Assembly: GCF_019175385.1 (NCBI RefSeq)
Contig: NC_083345.1
Location: forward strand, 113,632,480-113,696,479
Direction: 5' to 3'
Length of the DNA: 64,000 nt
Origin: Lycium barbarum
Lineage: Eukaryota; Streptophyta; Magnoliopsida; Solanales; Solanaceae
The translations under genes and the position numbers were made by a program. Under the pieces are notes generated by a model. The model was given only the letters and a program-made list of their open reading frames with translations, was not told the origin of the DNA and ran no database searches. Positions 1-11,916 of this stretch are shown piece by piece; the stretch's first letter is position 1; each line of letters begins with the position of its first letter.

Positions 1-2061
1 CCATGGAAATAGAGAACCTTGCTAACTCTGAGAGTCTCTAAAATGAATCTGAATTTCCCATTTGTTAAATGATTTTAAAAAGGTATAAAGAAGAACTTGT
101 GTGCCCTATGACTGCTTTGTTCTGGTTTGTACTGTTTTACTACCTTTGAACCTTTTTGGGTGTTTGAAAAGATAAAAAAAAAATGCTTTCCTTAGACTTG
201 TTTAGTGATCGTTAAGACCATCCAAGTTGAATAACTGGTTAAGATGAGAATTTGAGTAATTTGTAGCTTGTCTTGCAAATTCATGGAGAGAACTGTTAAT
301 AGTGATATAAGATATGGGAGTTATAGAACCTGTTTGCTTGTCTTAAAATTGGAGTAATAGGGTTTGGGGATTAGCCATTAGGTGATTGTGGTTCTTTGCC
401 TCTGAATGTCTGGTATATTCCTATGCTTTACTTATTTGTAGTGTCCAGGTGACTTGTCTTGTGTGACTTGTGCTTTCTTTATATTGGTATTGCTTACATT
501 TTTGTTTGGTTCTCCTTGTTTAACATGATCACTTAAAGACTGAGTGTGTGAAAATTAAAACAAGACTAAAAGCTGCTTTAAGAAGATTAGGTTTGTCCTT
601 GTTTTTGTGATATCCCTCCCTTTGCTGTCCATTTGCAAAATCTGAGATTGCCTCATGTCTATTCTTCTTCCCTATTTACTTGTTTGAAACTGAACCATGT
701 CTAGTATATTGTTGAAAGACCTAAGACAGTGTCATGAACCTCTCTTAGTCATAGTTTAGGCTCCCATAGACCTGTATTGTTTCCATCTAAGTTTCTCATT
801 ATTTGGGACTTGTTGTAACCGCAGTTGAATCATGACTACACCAAGGATAGCTTCATGCTCCATTTCACCTCTTTTTGGACTTGCTGATCCTGTTTTGGTC
901 ATCCTTTATGCCTTGTTAGGACCTTATTTGATCTCACATTTGAGTTTGGATCCCTGTGTTTGATACTAGGAATTAACTAAGTCAGAATTGTCATTTTCAA
1001 GTTCTACAATATTTTCTATAGTACTGCTTATATGCTAGATGATCTTGAGACTAGTTGAGTCCTTTGTGACCTAAAGATTGAACATGAACTAGAATATAGG
1101 GACTTGGGAAATGTTGGGGACCTGCACTCTGAATCTGCTTAATACCTAGACTTGTTTAAGCTAAAATTGGTACCACAAAAAAAAAACACTTTGGACCTTA
1201 AACTTGCCTCTGTAAGTTGTCACACCCCAAAAAACATTCTAGATGTGACCGGCATCCGACGTCATGAACAACATCGGAAGAACCTAAAAGATGCACAATG
1301 ACACTTGAACCCGCCAGGTTCAATAATCACCTCCAACAGTTTATAAAATAAATTTAAACAAGTCATGATGTAAGAATAAAATCAGCGGATGTCTTTATAA
1401 TTTAAATAATTCAACCAAAACATGATAGTGTGCCCGAAAGAGTTAAACAACAACTCTTCTTCTTCCCACAATCGAATGTATATTGAGGAGCTTCTAAGAA
1501 TAAGGAATAAATATCTAACTCATCGGGACGCAGCCCGGAAACTAATATAAATAAATGGAATCAATAAACGGGATGTCCCACGAACAAGCATGTGGGCTCA
1601 CCAAATCAGCAGCACCAACAAGTTCTCCTAAACGTTCTGAATGTCACGAACCTGCTCTTCTTCGTTACCTAACATACCATCAAAAACAACAATGGTATGC
1701 CTGAGTACTTCGTGCTCAGTGAATGCCTCGGGGACAACAAGTGATATGAGAATAAAGTGTAATAACATATAAACAAATCAGTTCTGAGGATAGTGTGACA
1801 CAACATGGAAACAATTATTCAGCTTGTTTATCTCAATGAAAGACAATTATCAAAACAGGTTATAAAGTCCTTGTCAAGTTCCAACCTCCAAATATGCCAT
1901 TTAAGTTGATCATGATTATTAACAACAGTTCCATTAAAAGATAGGAATATCACACTTGCCAGTATAGGCCCAAAAATTAATCATAACGAAGGGATGACCT
2001 TTGAGGTTCCTTAATCATAGCAGCGCATCACATCGGAATATGAAATTCAATGGTGGCTATC

Positions 2062-4371
2062 TGTCACAACCCAGCTAGGGGCCGCGATGGGTACCCGGAG
2101 CTAACCATCGAGCACCGCTCGCTCTACTACTCACTTTACTCGATTAATGCCCTGTTTGTTACCTTTAGCTCAAAGCATGGAAAAATCATAGTTTATATGA
2201 AAACATAAATACTTTTACATATAGAGATCTTTAATGTATCAAAATAATAAGTGCACATATACATGAAAAATGTGAGACCATACTACCCACACTGCGCATC
2301 TACGAGCCTCTACTGATATACTATACATATAGACGGAACAAGACTCCGTCGTGCCCAAAATATATACATATATACCAAAAGAGGAATCATAAGCACCTCC
2401 GAACAATGGAGTGCTCACAAACAGCTGACGGCTACTAAGAATCTGGATCGAATATTGTACTGAGTATGAGAGGCATAAACAATGAAGAAGGACAACAATA
2501 ATATAATGAGAGCATCAACATGAACATCTGGAACTGAATGATAATCATAAGAGAAGTGATCCATGCTGTCTTACTCATACTCGTCATGATATCATATATG
2601 CAAGACATGCAAGCTGCCCGTCCATGTCGGAACGGTGTGATAATCAATAACATAAGCCCGCGTCCAGGCCTCCCGCGTCCGGGGTACCATCTCATGCCGC
2701 CCACTAGTGGTGTCTGCCCACGCTCGAAGGTCGTGGTGTATCCGTATAGCTGCCCGCCGTAGCGGTGACTGCCCGGCCAACTAGGCGCGGTGTGATGCAA
2801 TCATGACATGCTCATCATAAAATACTTATAATAGTATATTTATCAAAATATGCTTATCTTAACATAATACATGCATAAGGCTCAAGATCATTTATACTCT
2901 ATCGGGGTGACGTAAGGTCGTGATTCCCCAATTTCATTATGGAGCAATTATTGACATTCTGCCTCACCTTGAAGGAATTAGTACATAAGGTGAGTGTAAG
3001 AAATAAAGGGCATCATCATATCATATATCTTATCTTATATAGACATGTAGGAATATAGGCTTTTAGCTGCTCGGGATACATGAACTCATGAAGAGGAAAA
3101 GAACTTATACTGTAGGATTCATGCCATTGGAAAGAAAGGACTAGCCTCACATACCTTTGTCGTTTAGCTAAGCTATCGTTCACTTGTCTTCCTTTGATTT
3201 CACGTCGTTACCTTCACGAGAGAATTTGGACTAGGGTTAGTTAATCGATTATGAAAACGCATTGTTATTTCTAAGGAAGCTTGGGCAACATCTCCTTTGT
3301 TTCTACTACTTTCCCCATGTTCTATCTCAATCTACAACCACACTCATAATATTGCAAGCAACAATCCTCATTTATATACCTTAAGCAAAATTCACCATTT
3401 TCCTCCAATTTCTCCACATTTAATGGTTTTTGCTTATCATCTTAATTTTACTTACTTCACCTCTATTTCATGGTCTACACGTCATTTATAACGTATTCAT
3501 ACTCGTAACATGTCAACTTCCATGATTCCATCCAACTATCATCCCATAGTGACACTATTCACTCAGTAATGATCCATTTTCTATGTCTTACTACAATTCA
3601 AATGTCTTAGTCTTCTAATGCTTTAAACAATAAGCCAAAGTCATAAAACTTACCTTGGATAGTGGTGGAACAACCTTAGAGTGAAATTCTTCCCTTTGCA
3701 CCAAAACCCTACTTCACCTCTTTTGGAATTTCTTGAAGAAGATGACTTCCAACTAGGTTTCATACACTTTGTTTCATAGGTTTGGTGTTGATGATCTTAG
3801 TTTTCCTTTGATTCTCTTGAATTTCTATGGATGAAGTGTTGAGAGAGTTCTAGAGACTTCTTGAATGGTATGGATGAGTAATGAAATAAAATGAGGATTG
3901 GGTCCCTTTTATTAATCACAAAATCTGATTTTTAATGAACAATTGTCGGGGTGAACAGTGGTCGTAAACCACAGTTTACGGACCGTAAATCAGTTTACGG
4001 GCCGTATAGTGTGGTCGTATTTAAGCATGTCCAAAACAGAAAGGTTGGCTGATGATCATGGTAGTTTACGATTGAGGTTTACGGTCCGTAAACCAGTTTA
4101 TGGGTCGTATACCAAGTCGTTTTTAACCATTTCAACATTAACAGAAAGTTGAGGTTTTTGGAAGGCTGGAGGACGATGGTGATTTACGGTCCGTAAATCA
4201 CTTTACGGCCCGTAAATCACTTTACGACCACTGGGCTGGATAAAATTCTACAACTTTCTCAATTCTAAAAATTCATGAATCATCACCCCTTACTTAGTAA
4301 AACATCACAAACTCATACCCTTCGTTGGTCTATTCCTTGTACATGTACGGGGACTTTTCCGAGGTGTAACA
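2062..4371 (-). mobile_element. Solo LTR B, nested inside solo LTR A
   Basis: It starts TGTCACAACCC at 2062 and ends GAGGTGTAACA at 4371. The duplication CTATC flanks it (2057-2061 and 4372-4376). Length is 2310 bp and there is no gag or pol. The start and end resemble solo LTR D (38260-40839), so both are probably one family. The direction is inferred from AATAAAAGGG, which reads towards a leader-like region on the minus strand. A GC-rich patch at about 2615-2800 has short repeats containing TGCCCG and GCGGTG. ORFs here (for example 2435-2800) are not supported as genes. Confidence 0.92.
3958..4232. repeat. Array of ACGGTCCGT-type palindromes in solo LTR B
   Basis: Repeated palindromes such as TTTACGGACCGTAAA and TTTACGGTCCGTAAA, plus degenerate half copies, fill this stretch. 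In the inferred minus orientation they lie just upstream of the TATA-like site, where an LTR enhancer would be. A related array is present in solo LTR D. An enhancer or protein-binding role is inference. Confidence 0.7.
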
Positions 4372-7207
4372 CTATCCTTCCTCCCAAATAGCTAGGCATA
4401 ATCACACCCCAGGTAGCGAACCTGGAAGTGGCCACTCTTCCTCCCGTATGGCTAGGAATTATCACACTAGGATCCATAGTAGCTACTCTTCCTCCTGAGT
4501 AGCTAGGCAAAACACAACAACAAGTTTTCATAGCATAGAAGTCAATTCATAATTCATTTGTAATGTAGTCACATCATCAATTGTCATTAAGGTTTGTTAT
4601 GCCATATTGAAAGAATAAGTCATTCCAATCAATGTTTTGAAAACGTTTAACTTCTTTACGAAAGATTTCCATGTCCTAATTCATCAATGAGAATACCATT
4701 ACCAACCCTTAACCATCATTATTAAGCATCTCTTATAGAGGAAAACGTTCATAATATCATATACATATGTAAGGTTTGTTACAATCTAGGTTTAATATGG
4801 GTTTGTCCCCTCACACACATTAACCACCATTTAGACATGAATTAGAGTTCAAGAAACATGAAAAGATTACTTTTCTTTTCATTCATTAAAGAACCTTGAA
4901 TGAAATTTATACTCCCAACAATAGTTTCAAAAGGTGATTTTCATTCAAAATAAGTTTTCAAAATAGAGACATACCTTAATTATGCTTTACGTATCTTAAC
5001 GATTCACCTTCTTAGCAAAAAACACCCAAAACCCTAGCTTGAGTCACTTTGAGAAGGATTGCTTTGCAAACCCTAGGTTTTTGTTACAAGAATTATGTTA
5101 AGAATCATGGGTTTGATGCTAGGATAGATTAATAATGATAAAGATGTTCTCACCTTTGAGTTGAACACTTGGAGGAATGGTTTTTGTTCTTAGGATTTTT
5201 CAAAAAATGGAGGAGTGAATAAAATAACTGAACTATTTATAATTTTCGGGTAGAAAAATTGACGTTACCGTGGGTTTTACAATCCCGTAACGTGACCAAA
5301 ATTTCCAGAATGTTTGGTGAGAAAAGTTTCCCTTACGGCATGGTGTTATGGTCCGTAACGCCTCACCGTAACGTGGACCAAATTTTCAGCGAAGACAGGC
5401 TTCAGTAAAACGAGCATAAATTTTTGTACATAACGTTTCTTGGGCTGGGCAACCTACCGTTGGAAAGATATTTCAAAGATCTATAACTTTTATAAGGAGA
5501 TGTTTCCTAATTCTCAACACATTCTCACAGAAATTGCCTAGAAGACAGATCTACCGAAACTTAGGCGAGATTAAGAGCACTTAAGAACTCCACTAGTTGG
5601 TTTGACTTCAAAATAACTACCTTCCACCCGAATTCACCACGAAAGGATTCATATAGATAAAATATCATCTTAACACTAGATTTTTACACATTCACACCTT
5701 GTTCAAGTTTACGGGGTGTTACATAAGTGGTGAATGAGTTTAAAAGGTGGTTTTCTGGCATTTGGTTTAGTTTCTTCTTGGTTTAAAAATGACCTCTTGG
5801 TCAGTTCCTTCATTATCTTGTCTTCATTAACCATTGATTTCCTCAAAAGAAATTAGAAACTAATATTTTTTGAGTAGAATGACTGTGGCTTTGCCTTTGT
5901 CTTTTGTTGCTTCACTCTTAATCTTGTGCCTGCTTTGTTTCCCTTACTACTTCATTTGTTGCTGCTACTCATTTGCCACTTTGAAATTTGCCATGTCTTC
6001 TTGCTGAATTGTGACATTTGAGGTGCCTTGCATTGCCAAAACCTTCACATCACCCAAGGGTTGCTTGATTTCTTTGTTTCTGGGATTAGTTGAATCCCTT
6101 TTGTGACTTTTCTTGCCTCATGTGTGTAAAGGTTTGGCAGTAAAGTTGTATGTCGTAGAGGCCCTACTTGTTAGCCTTGACTAAAGTTAAGTATTTGGCC
6201 TTTAAAAGGTGTAGAATCTCTCTTAAAAGCCTTGAAATTTTTAAAATAACCTGAATGTGGTAGTCTAGAGTTAATGGAATGTGAAGTGTGTATATATCTA
6301 GTATATCAGGAGGTTATGCCCTTTGAAGGCTTTTGCTCTTTTGATGGTATACTGATGGCATATCAGGTATACCACAGTTTTGACACTTAGAAAAAATTTG
6401 AGAAGAAATTAAACAGTATATCACTGGTATATCAGGTATAGCACTCTTTGACACTTAGAAAATTTGAGATGGAAGTAGGTTTGGGCTTGTTTCTTGGGCC
6501 TGTCATTTGTGGTCTTCATCCTTGAATTATTTTCAGTATTTTGAGCCTCTTTTTCGCGGAATTTTGTGATAGTACCTAGTTGCGTTTATACGGGTTTGGC
6601 CCAACAGAGTTGTAATTCATTTTAGCATTATCATAAATTGTCATAGCCTCTTAATTTTGTACTTAATTTAATTTGTGGGCATTTACTAAGGTTACGTATA
6701 CTCGTATGCATCCTTGTCCACCCAAACCCGTTGGTGGGCCCCAACAAGGCCGACTAACGTATCTAGATCGAGTCAACCCAACTTGGAGCAAAATGGAGCA
6801 TACGTTGGACTTAAGACGAACCCGATTGCATAGACATTTCTCTTTGGGCTTGGTCGGCCCAAATTCTCTATCTCCCTTTAATTATGTATTTTAAATTATT
6901 GTTTGTGCAATTATAATGCCTATTGGAACCCTTAATAGATTGTCATATTTTAAAGTCGCTAAAAATGAATTTGCTACAAATTAAGACTAGTTTTTGAGAC
7001 GTCAAAACGCAAACTTGAGGCTGATTTGGACAAAAGGACTAGAACTGCCAGTTTTCGTAAAATTAAGGACTGAGCATCTGTGAACTTATGGACTTATGAC
7101 ATATGGGTTGATTTGAATCAATATTCAAACTTGTGGGACTAATTATGACTGGTTAGATTTAGGCTAAATAATAAAATTTGACTCAAACTTAGAAAAAGTA
7201 AAAAACG

Positions 7208-7255
<48 letters not shown>

Positions 7256-7898
7256 GTATACCTAACTTATTTTCCTAAAACTATTTTCCTAAAACTATTT
7301 TCCTATACTCTAACTATTTTTCAAAACTGTTTTTGGGTGGACTTACGTAGGGTCCTACTTAGGCTAAGAGTCTTCGCGTATTAGTCTAAGTGTTCTAGTC
7401 CAACACCCTAAACGCCCAATTTTGGGCAAAAGTTTACCACTTTTGATTCTTGAAACGCGGTATTTTTGCATAAATGACTAATTTCTATTTGCGAAAGTAT
7501 AAAACAAAATTATTTTTATCACAACCAATTTATATCTATATGGACATATTATCAGAACCCATAGGTAAACCGTAATTTAGCGGATCCTTAATACCGGGGT
7601 GCCTAACACCTTCCCCGGAGGATAACCAGAACCCTTACCTAGCCTCTGTGTAGATTAGATTTCTTTTAAAATAATCATAAAATAATTATTTTAAATGAAC
7701 CCTTTTCGACTCAGTTTTTCCTAATTTCCTAAAAATTTAGTGGCGACTCTAAAAATAAATCCATTTAGAGTACCATTATGTAGAAGTATATTTTTTCCTT
7801 TTTCCCGGTACGATTGACAACTGTACTTTCTCGGGACACTTTCCTTTTTAGATGAGGCAAGTGCAAATAGGAATCGGAAAAAATTGAATCGCTACAGA

Positions 7899-7916
7899 TG
7901 GCGACTCCACTAGGGA
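7899..7916 (+). other. Primer-binding site of the Ogre element
   Basis: TGGCGACTCCACTAGGGA begins two bases after the LTR end. The TGGCGACTCC start fits the primer site I recall for Ogre/Tat elements, reported as complementary to a tRNA-Arg 3' end. I could not check it against a tRNA set. Confidence 0.75.
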
Positions 7917-8488
7917 CTATCTAAGGTTCTAACCATAAGGGTTTCAATAATTTGTTTGTGTGATATAAATTATTTATGTGATATAAATTGTTTATGTATT
8001 TAAATTTTCGCAAAATATAACTGGCATTCATGCAGGCATACTCCGCCATTCCTGGCATTTATTTTATATTTTTTCTAAAAAATGACGACGCGGGATGAGC
8101 TGCGGTCATACCTTCATTAAAAAACCCTTAATATATTCTGTGGAGGGCTCTAAGGTCGAGTGGGCATGCGGTTATCCCACAGCCTTAGAGAGTCCACCCC
8201 AGCTTGTCCGCTTGGGTAACCTGTGTCATTCGTTTGAAAACCACTCTAGAATGATTAGCGTAGAGCGAAATCAAATCCCTACTGATATAGCACATACTGA
8301 CTATAGACCGGTTTGGGTATCTCAGACCTACATGAATCAGACCGGAAAGACACCTTACTATATTCAGATGGTGTAAAAACCTGAAGACACTGCATCCCAC
8401 TATTTGCTATTTGGAAGCATTATTATGCCATGTGTGAAATAAATTACTGTTTTTGGGGGCGGGGAACTAACAGTGTTTTATCTTGCAG
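7917..8488 (+). other. Ogre leader with splice-acceptor-like end
   Basis: Untranslated region between primer site and ORF1. A 93-codon ORF at 8095-8376 resembles nothing I recognise and is probably chance. The stretch ends with TGTTTTATCTTGCAG immediately before the ORF1 ATG at 8489, which looks like a plant 3' splice site. A donor was not identified. Confidence 0.45.
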
Positions 8489-10060
8489 ATGTCTCCAGAA
8501 GTACAGTTTGATATGGTTGTGGGTCCACTACCAGGTTTAGTGATATGGTGGAAAGGTTTGACTAACGATCAGAAGAAAGAAATCAAGAGTTGTGTAGGGC
8601 ATCTGCCTTCGTTAATGGATATGACTGGGGATCTGAGTCTGCTAGAGATCATTACTGGTTATTGGGACAACGACAAAATTGTGTTCAGATTTGGAGAGAT
8701 AGAAATGACTCCCACTCTAGAAGAGATTAGAGATGTCCTGGAAAGTGTAGGAAGTGCTAACAGATCCAAAAAGAAATTAGCTTAGAATATCCTTATCCCT
8801 CACAAACCTACCCCAAAAGAAATCAAAGACATGTTTGCTGTCAACAAAGCCGATTGAGCACAGGGACCCACTATAGCCTTTAGAGAGTTATATGGGAGGT
8901 ATTCGTCCAAACAGGGGTACGAGAACCACATCCTTGAGTTTTCCTCACCCCAATCCTGGGTAGCTAATCAAACACTAGCCTTTATCACCTGCCTATTGGG
9001 AACCATGGTATTTCCACAAAATGCCTCCCTAGCTATTAATACCCGAGTTGTCTTTGTTGCCCATACTGTTCTTAGGGGAGTTATAACAAATAGGCTTACC
9101 AAATATTTTGACATCATCCCTATTATCCTATCAGATATATACCGAGCTTTGGGAGAGTGCCGCAATCATTATTACTATTTCCAAGGTTGAAACCTCTTAG
9201 TCCAATGGTGGATACTTAAGCATTTGGATAGGAGCGGCTTATCTACCCGCCGAGATCCGGCCCGGAGAGAGGATGATTTAGGAGCCACTGCTATGCCTTG
9301 TGGGGTTCAAGATAAAAAAGGATGGGCTCACATCTTTTCCAGACTGAGAGAAGAACATATCAGGTGGAGGGTACCTGATTTTCATTCCAAGGCTGTTTGT
9401 GTTAAAAGCCGTAGGCGTCCATATCTGTCGCTTATGGACACTAGGGGAATCAGACTCTACGCACCATTGAGAGTACTTAAACAATTTGGCATGAGATAGG
9501 TTATTCCAAGTGTGGGTAATATGGGAGAATTTGTACGAGATTACGAAGAAGGACGCATCGAGGGTATAAAAGATGCTCAGAAAGATTGGAAGAATGTGAT
9601 AAAGGAAGATAAGTTGGATAAAGATCTAACAATCCAAGTCATGATGAAAATTACTACGAGTGGCTTAGGACTGAGTTAGCTGGTACTGCCACTCCAGGGC
9701 CATATCTGTATAAATTTCCCGAGGATAGGGAAGTTGCGAATGCAGTTCAAGTTAGAAAAATGAAATGACGAATAGAAGGAAGAGAAATGGATCATCAAGC
9801 AAAGATAGAATATGACCAAAAAATAATTGAGAGTTTGACAGACGAGGCAGATGCTTTATTGAAGAACTTGGAATGGCTTGACGTTTTTGTTAAGGAAGTC
9901 ATAGATACGGGGACGTCATTGGCTAACGATCGGCGGGGTTAGTGGATCGGGACAGTATTGATGCTAGCCCATGTGGCCATTCAGACCGCCCTTCGAAGGG
10001 CCAAGAAGGCGCGAGATGATAGAGAGCAGATTTCTGTCTGTGGAGTGGACTTCTTCTGAT
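8489..10060 (+). pseudogene. Ogre ORF1, plant-mobile-domain-like protein, broken
   Basis: Tat/Ogre elements carry an ORF upstream of gag whose product resembles the plant mobile domain; its function is not established. Here the frame from ATG 8489 shows WWKGLT, GHLPSLMDM, YWD and FRFGEIEMTPTLEEI, the pattern I associate with that protein. It continues through GECRNHYYYFQG and QWWILKHLD. In-frame stops occur at about 8783, 8854, 9188 and 9497, and a frame change follows near 9650. Past that, the readable sequence is charged and helical (YEWLRTELAGTATPG, then KARDDREQ) to about 10060. Identification rests on remembered family patterns, with good but not database-checked confidence. Confidence 0.75.
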
Positions 10061-10397
10061 TGTTGCATTTACTTTTGAAAGCCTTGTAATCCCACTTGGG
10101 AAAATATTACTAATGAAAAGCACTGGGATTTTTTATTTTTGGGAATAATACATTTGTTTTACATATGGCACAATTTTGCTTCATACACTAGTAGCCTTGG
10201 AGCAACGAGGTATAGGAAAGCGAATTATATATTATCTAAATGCTTACTTGATATAAATGCTCTGTGTGAAAATCATATAATTTGTTGAAACTCTTGATTG
10301 GTCCACATTCCGGTCACCACCCAAAAGAAAAACCAAGAAAATAACCCCCAAAATAAATTTAGCTCCAATTTTAAAATAGTTGATTTGCTAATAGGAA

Positions 10398-11360
10398 ATG
10401 GAGACTCCAGACAGCATGAGTGCAACTTCGCCTTATGTCAACCTAGTCAGTGACGACGAGCGTGCGGAAGCAACAAGTGAGAAAACCCGATAATAGGACG
10501 ATAGAATGGCCTTAGCCACTGCTAGAATGAAAGAGGCTGTACAAACCACTAAGGCAGCCAATGAAAAAATGAGGAAAGCAGAAACTCTCCTGGCTTATGT
10601 TGAGGAACTAACAAAGCAATACCCTGCCAATCGGGTAAAACAGGGAATGGAACCTAAAGCTCCACTCAGGAGTTATGTCCCGCTCAATCAACAAGAAGGG
10701 CTTAACCCCATACCATATGGTGACGATGAACTACTTATCCCCAATCTGAAAGTCTATTGAGACCCGCGCGAGTCTCAGCTCGAGGAGCCTCCTGTTTCAT
10801 GCATAGTTGTTCTTAAAGGCACAAGATCACACAATTGGGGTACACTAGTAGAGCTGTCAGAAAAAGAACTCTTGAAGACTTTGGGAAGCGTTGGAGTGTA
10901 CGCACAAAGCCCAAATCTGTTGCCACCATACATTCCTTCTGTGGGTTATAGAAAGTGTCTCTACCACCGAGGTCAGTCAGTGCGGAGCATTAGAAAGGAA
11001 GCTTATCCAATGGATTGACCAACGAAAATTATCCAACTGCGGGGACCCCACTCTCTCCTAACTCATGATCAAGGAAGAAATCATTTAGAAAGGATATCAA
11101 AGGTTAGGTTCTAGAGAAGCGACTTTTCCAAATTCGAGGAGCCATACGCCAGGATCCACTCCCTATTATGTAGCATGAAAAAGATAAGAGCAGTGCCACA
11201 AACCTATCAGGGTCACCCAGGATCTCCGAAAGAAAGGGTTTGTATGTATCACCATGGCCGCCCTGGCCACGACATTGAAGAATGTGTGAATTTCAAGCTT
11301 GAGCTGGAACGCCTCGTGAATGAAGGTCATGTTTGGATTGTCGCGGGAGGGCGAAGATAG
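10398..11360 (+). pseudogene. Second ORF between ORF1 and gag, knuckle-like motif, broken
   Basis: From ATG 10398 the frame reads a short acidic start, two adjacent stops near 10490, then a coiled-coil-like segment rich in K, E, A and Q (10506-10625) followed by a proline-rich region. After more stops, 11175-11360 encodes CMYHHGRPGHDIEECVNFK. This has the C-x-H-H-x3-G-H-x4-C spacing also seen as CAYHANQVGHATEYC at the end of this element's gag. The region could be a duplicated and diverged gag C-terminus or a separate accessory ORF. I do not recognise a known family for the N-terminal part. Confidence 0.5.
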
Positions 11361-11916
11361 AAGATGAAGATAAAGAAGACAATGAAAACCTATTTGGTAT
11401 GGTTGGGTAGAAAAACATAAGTATCCCTTTACTGCTTTCAATAAGATAGAGTATCTCTTTCCCTTTTTATGTAAATGGAACCACGCCGATCTGATGTCCC
11501 GTTGAGGATACGTGGGAAGCCTATTTAAGGCCTGGTCAGGGTAGAAAAACTAAGTTTCGGGTAGCATAGGAAAAACCTTCTGTGTATGCATGAACTACGG
11601 ATGAACCTGATTTCCCTTTGGTGGGATACGTAGGCAGTCTATTTAAGACTCGATCCTTTTACAAATAAAATCTAAATTCCCCCTTAGTACAGGATGGGTA
11701 GAAGCAAATCAACCATAAAAATCACTTGCCAAAAAAACCAATATTCCCACAAATACAGAAGACCAAACACCCTTGGAATGTGAATCAATCAAGAGTTGAA
11801 ATAAAATGTATGACTTTATGTGCTATAAACTGCAAACAAACTGATATTTTGTGTTCCGTGCTTAAATCTAATGCTAACTTGGGAGATTTTGAGTTGTTTT
11901 CTCTTATAGACAGGGG
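11361..11916 (+). other. Non-coding spacer before gag
   Basis: Roughly 550 bp without a convincing ORF. Two related blocks, near 11480-11530 and 11605-11660, share GATACGT followed by CTATTTAAG, so this looks like a small internal duplication. The 67-codon ORF at 11726-11929 is not supported. Confidence 0.4.

Larger units (their letters stand above)
1218..5723 (-). mobile_element. Solo LTR A (Ty3-gypsy type), nested in the Ogre 5' LTR
   Basis: Termini are TGTCACACCCC at 1218 and GGGGTGTTACA ending at 5723, flanked by the 5-bp duplication TAAGT (1213-1217 and 5724-5728). After removal of inner LTR B it is about 2.2 kb and contains no coding sequence, so it is a solo LTR. A TATA-like AATTATAAATAG, read on the minus strand near 5235-5250, is followed by a splice-donor-like AGGTGAGAAC, suggesting minus orientation. 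Between 4373 and 4510 it holds three imperfect repeats of about 65 bp, each with CTTCCTCC and TAGCTAGG-like motifs. The right end of A recurs at 16871-17222 in the 3' LTR. Confidence 0.9.
1..7896 (+). repeat. 5' LTR of the Ogre element, with nested insertions
   Basis: The LTR ends with CGCTACA at 7896, two bases before the primer-binding site. Its left end is not in the window. Without the nested solo LTR A (1218-5723 plus one TSD) the visible LTR is about 3.4 kb. Stretches 1-1217 and 5729-7896 are T-rich non-coding DNA. A TA microsatellite lies at about 7210-7251, with a shorter counterpart in the 3' LTR. A 73-codon ORF at 6673-6894 recurs in the 3' LTR simply because the LTRs are copies; I do not call it a gene. 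Confidence 0.85.

Noticed and set aside
2435..2800. 121-codon minus-strand ORF
   Set aside because: It lies within non-coding solo LTR B, overlaps ORFs in other frames and has repetitive GC-rich content.
6673..6894. 73-codon ORF also found at 18172-18381, apparently conserved
   Set aside because: Both copies lie in the two LTRs of one element, so similarity is by descent from one RNA. The C-terminus differs by a frameshift and no family is recognised.
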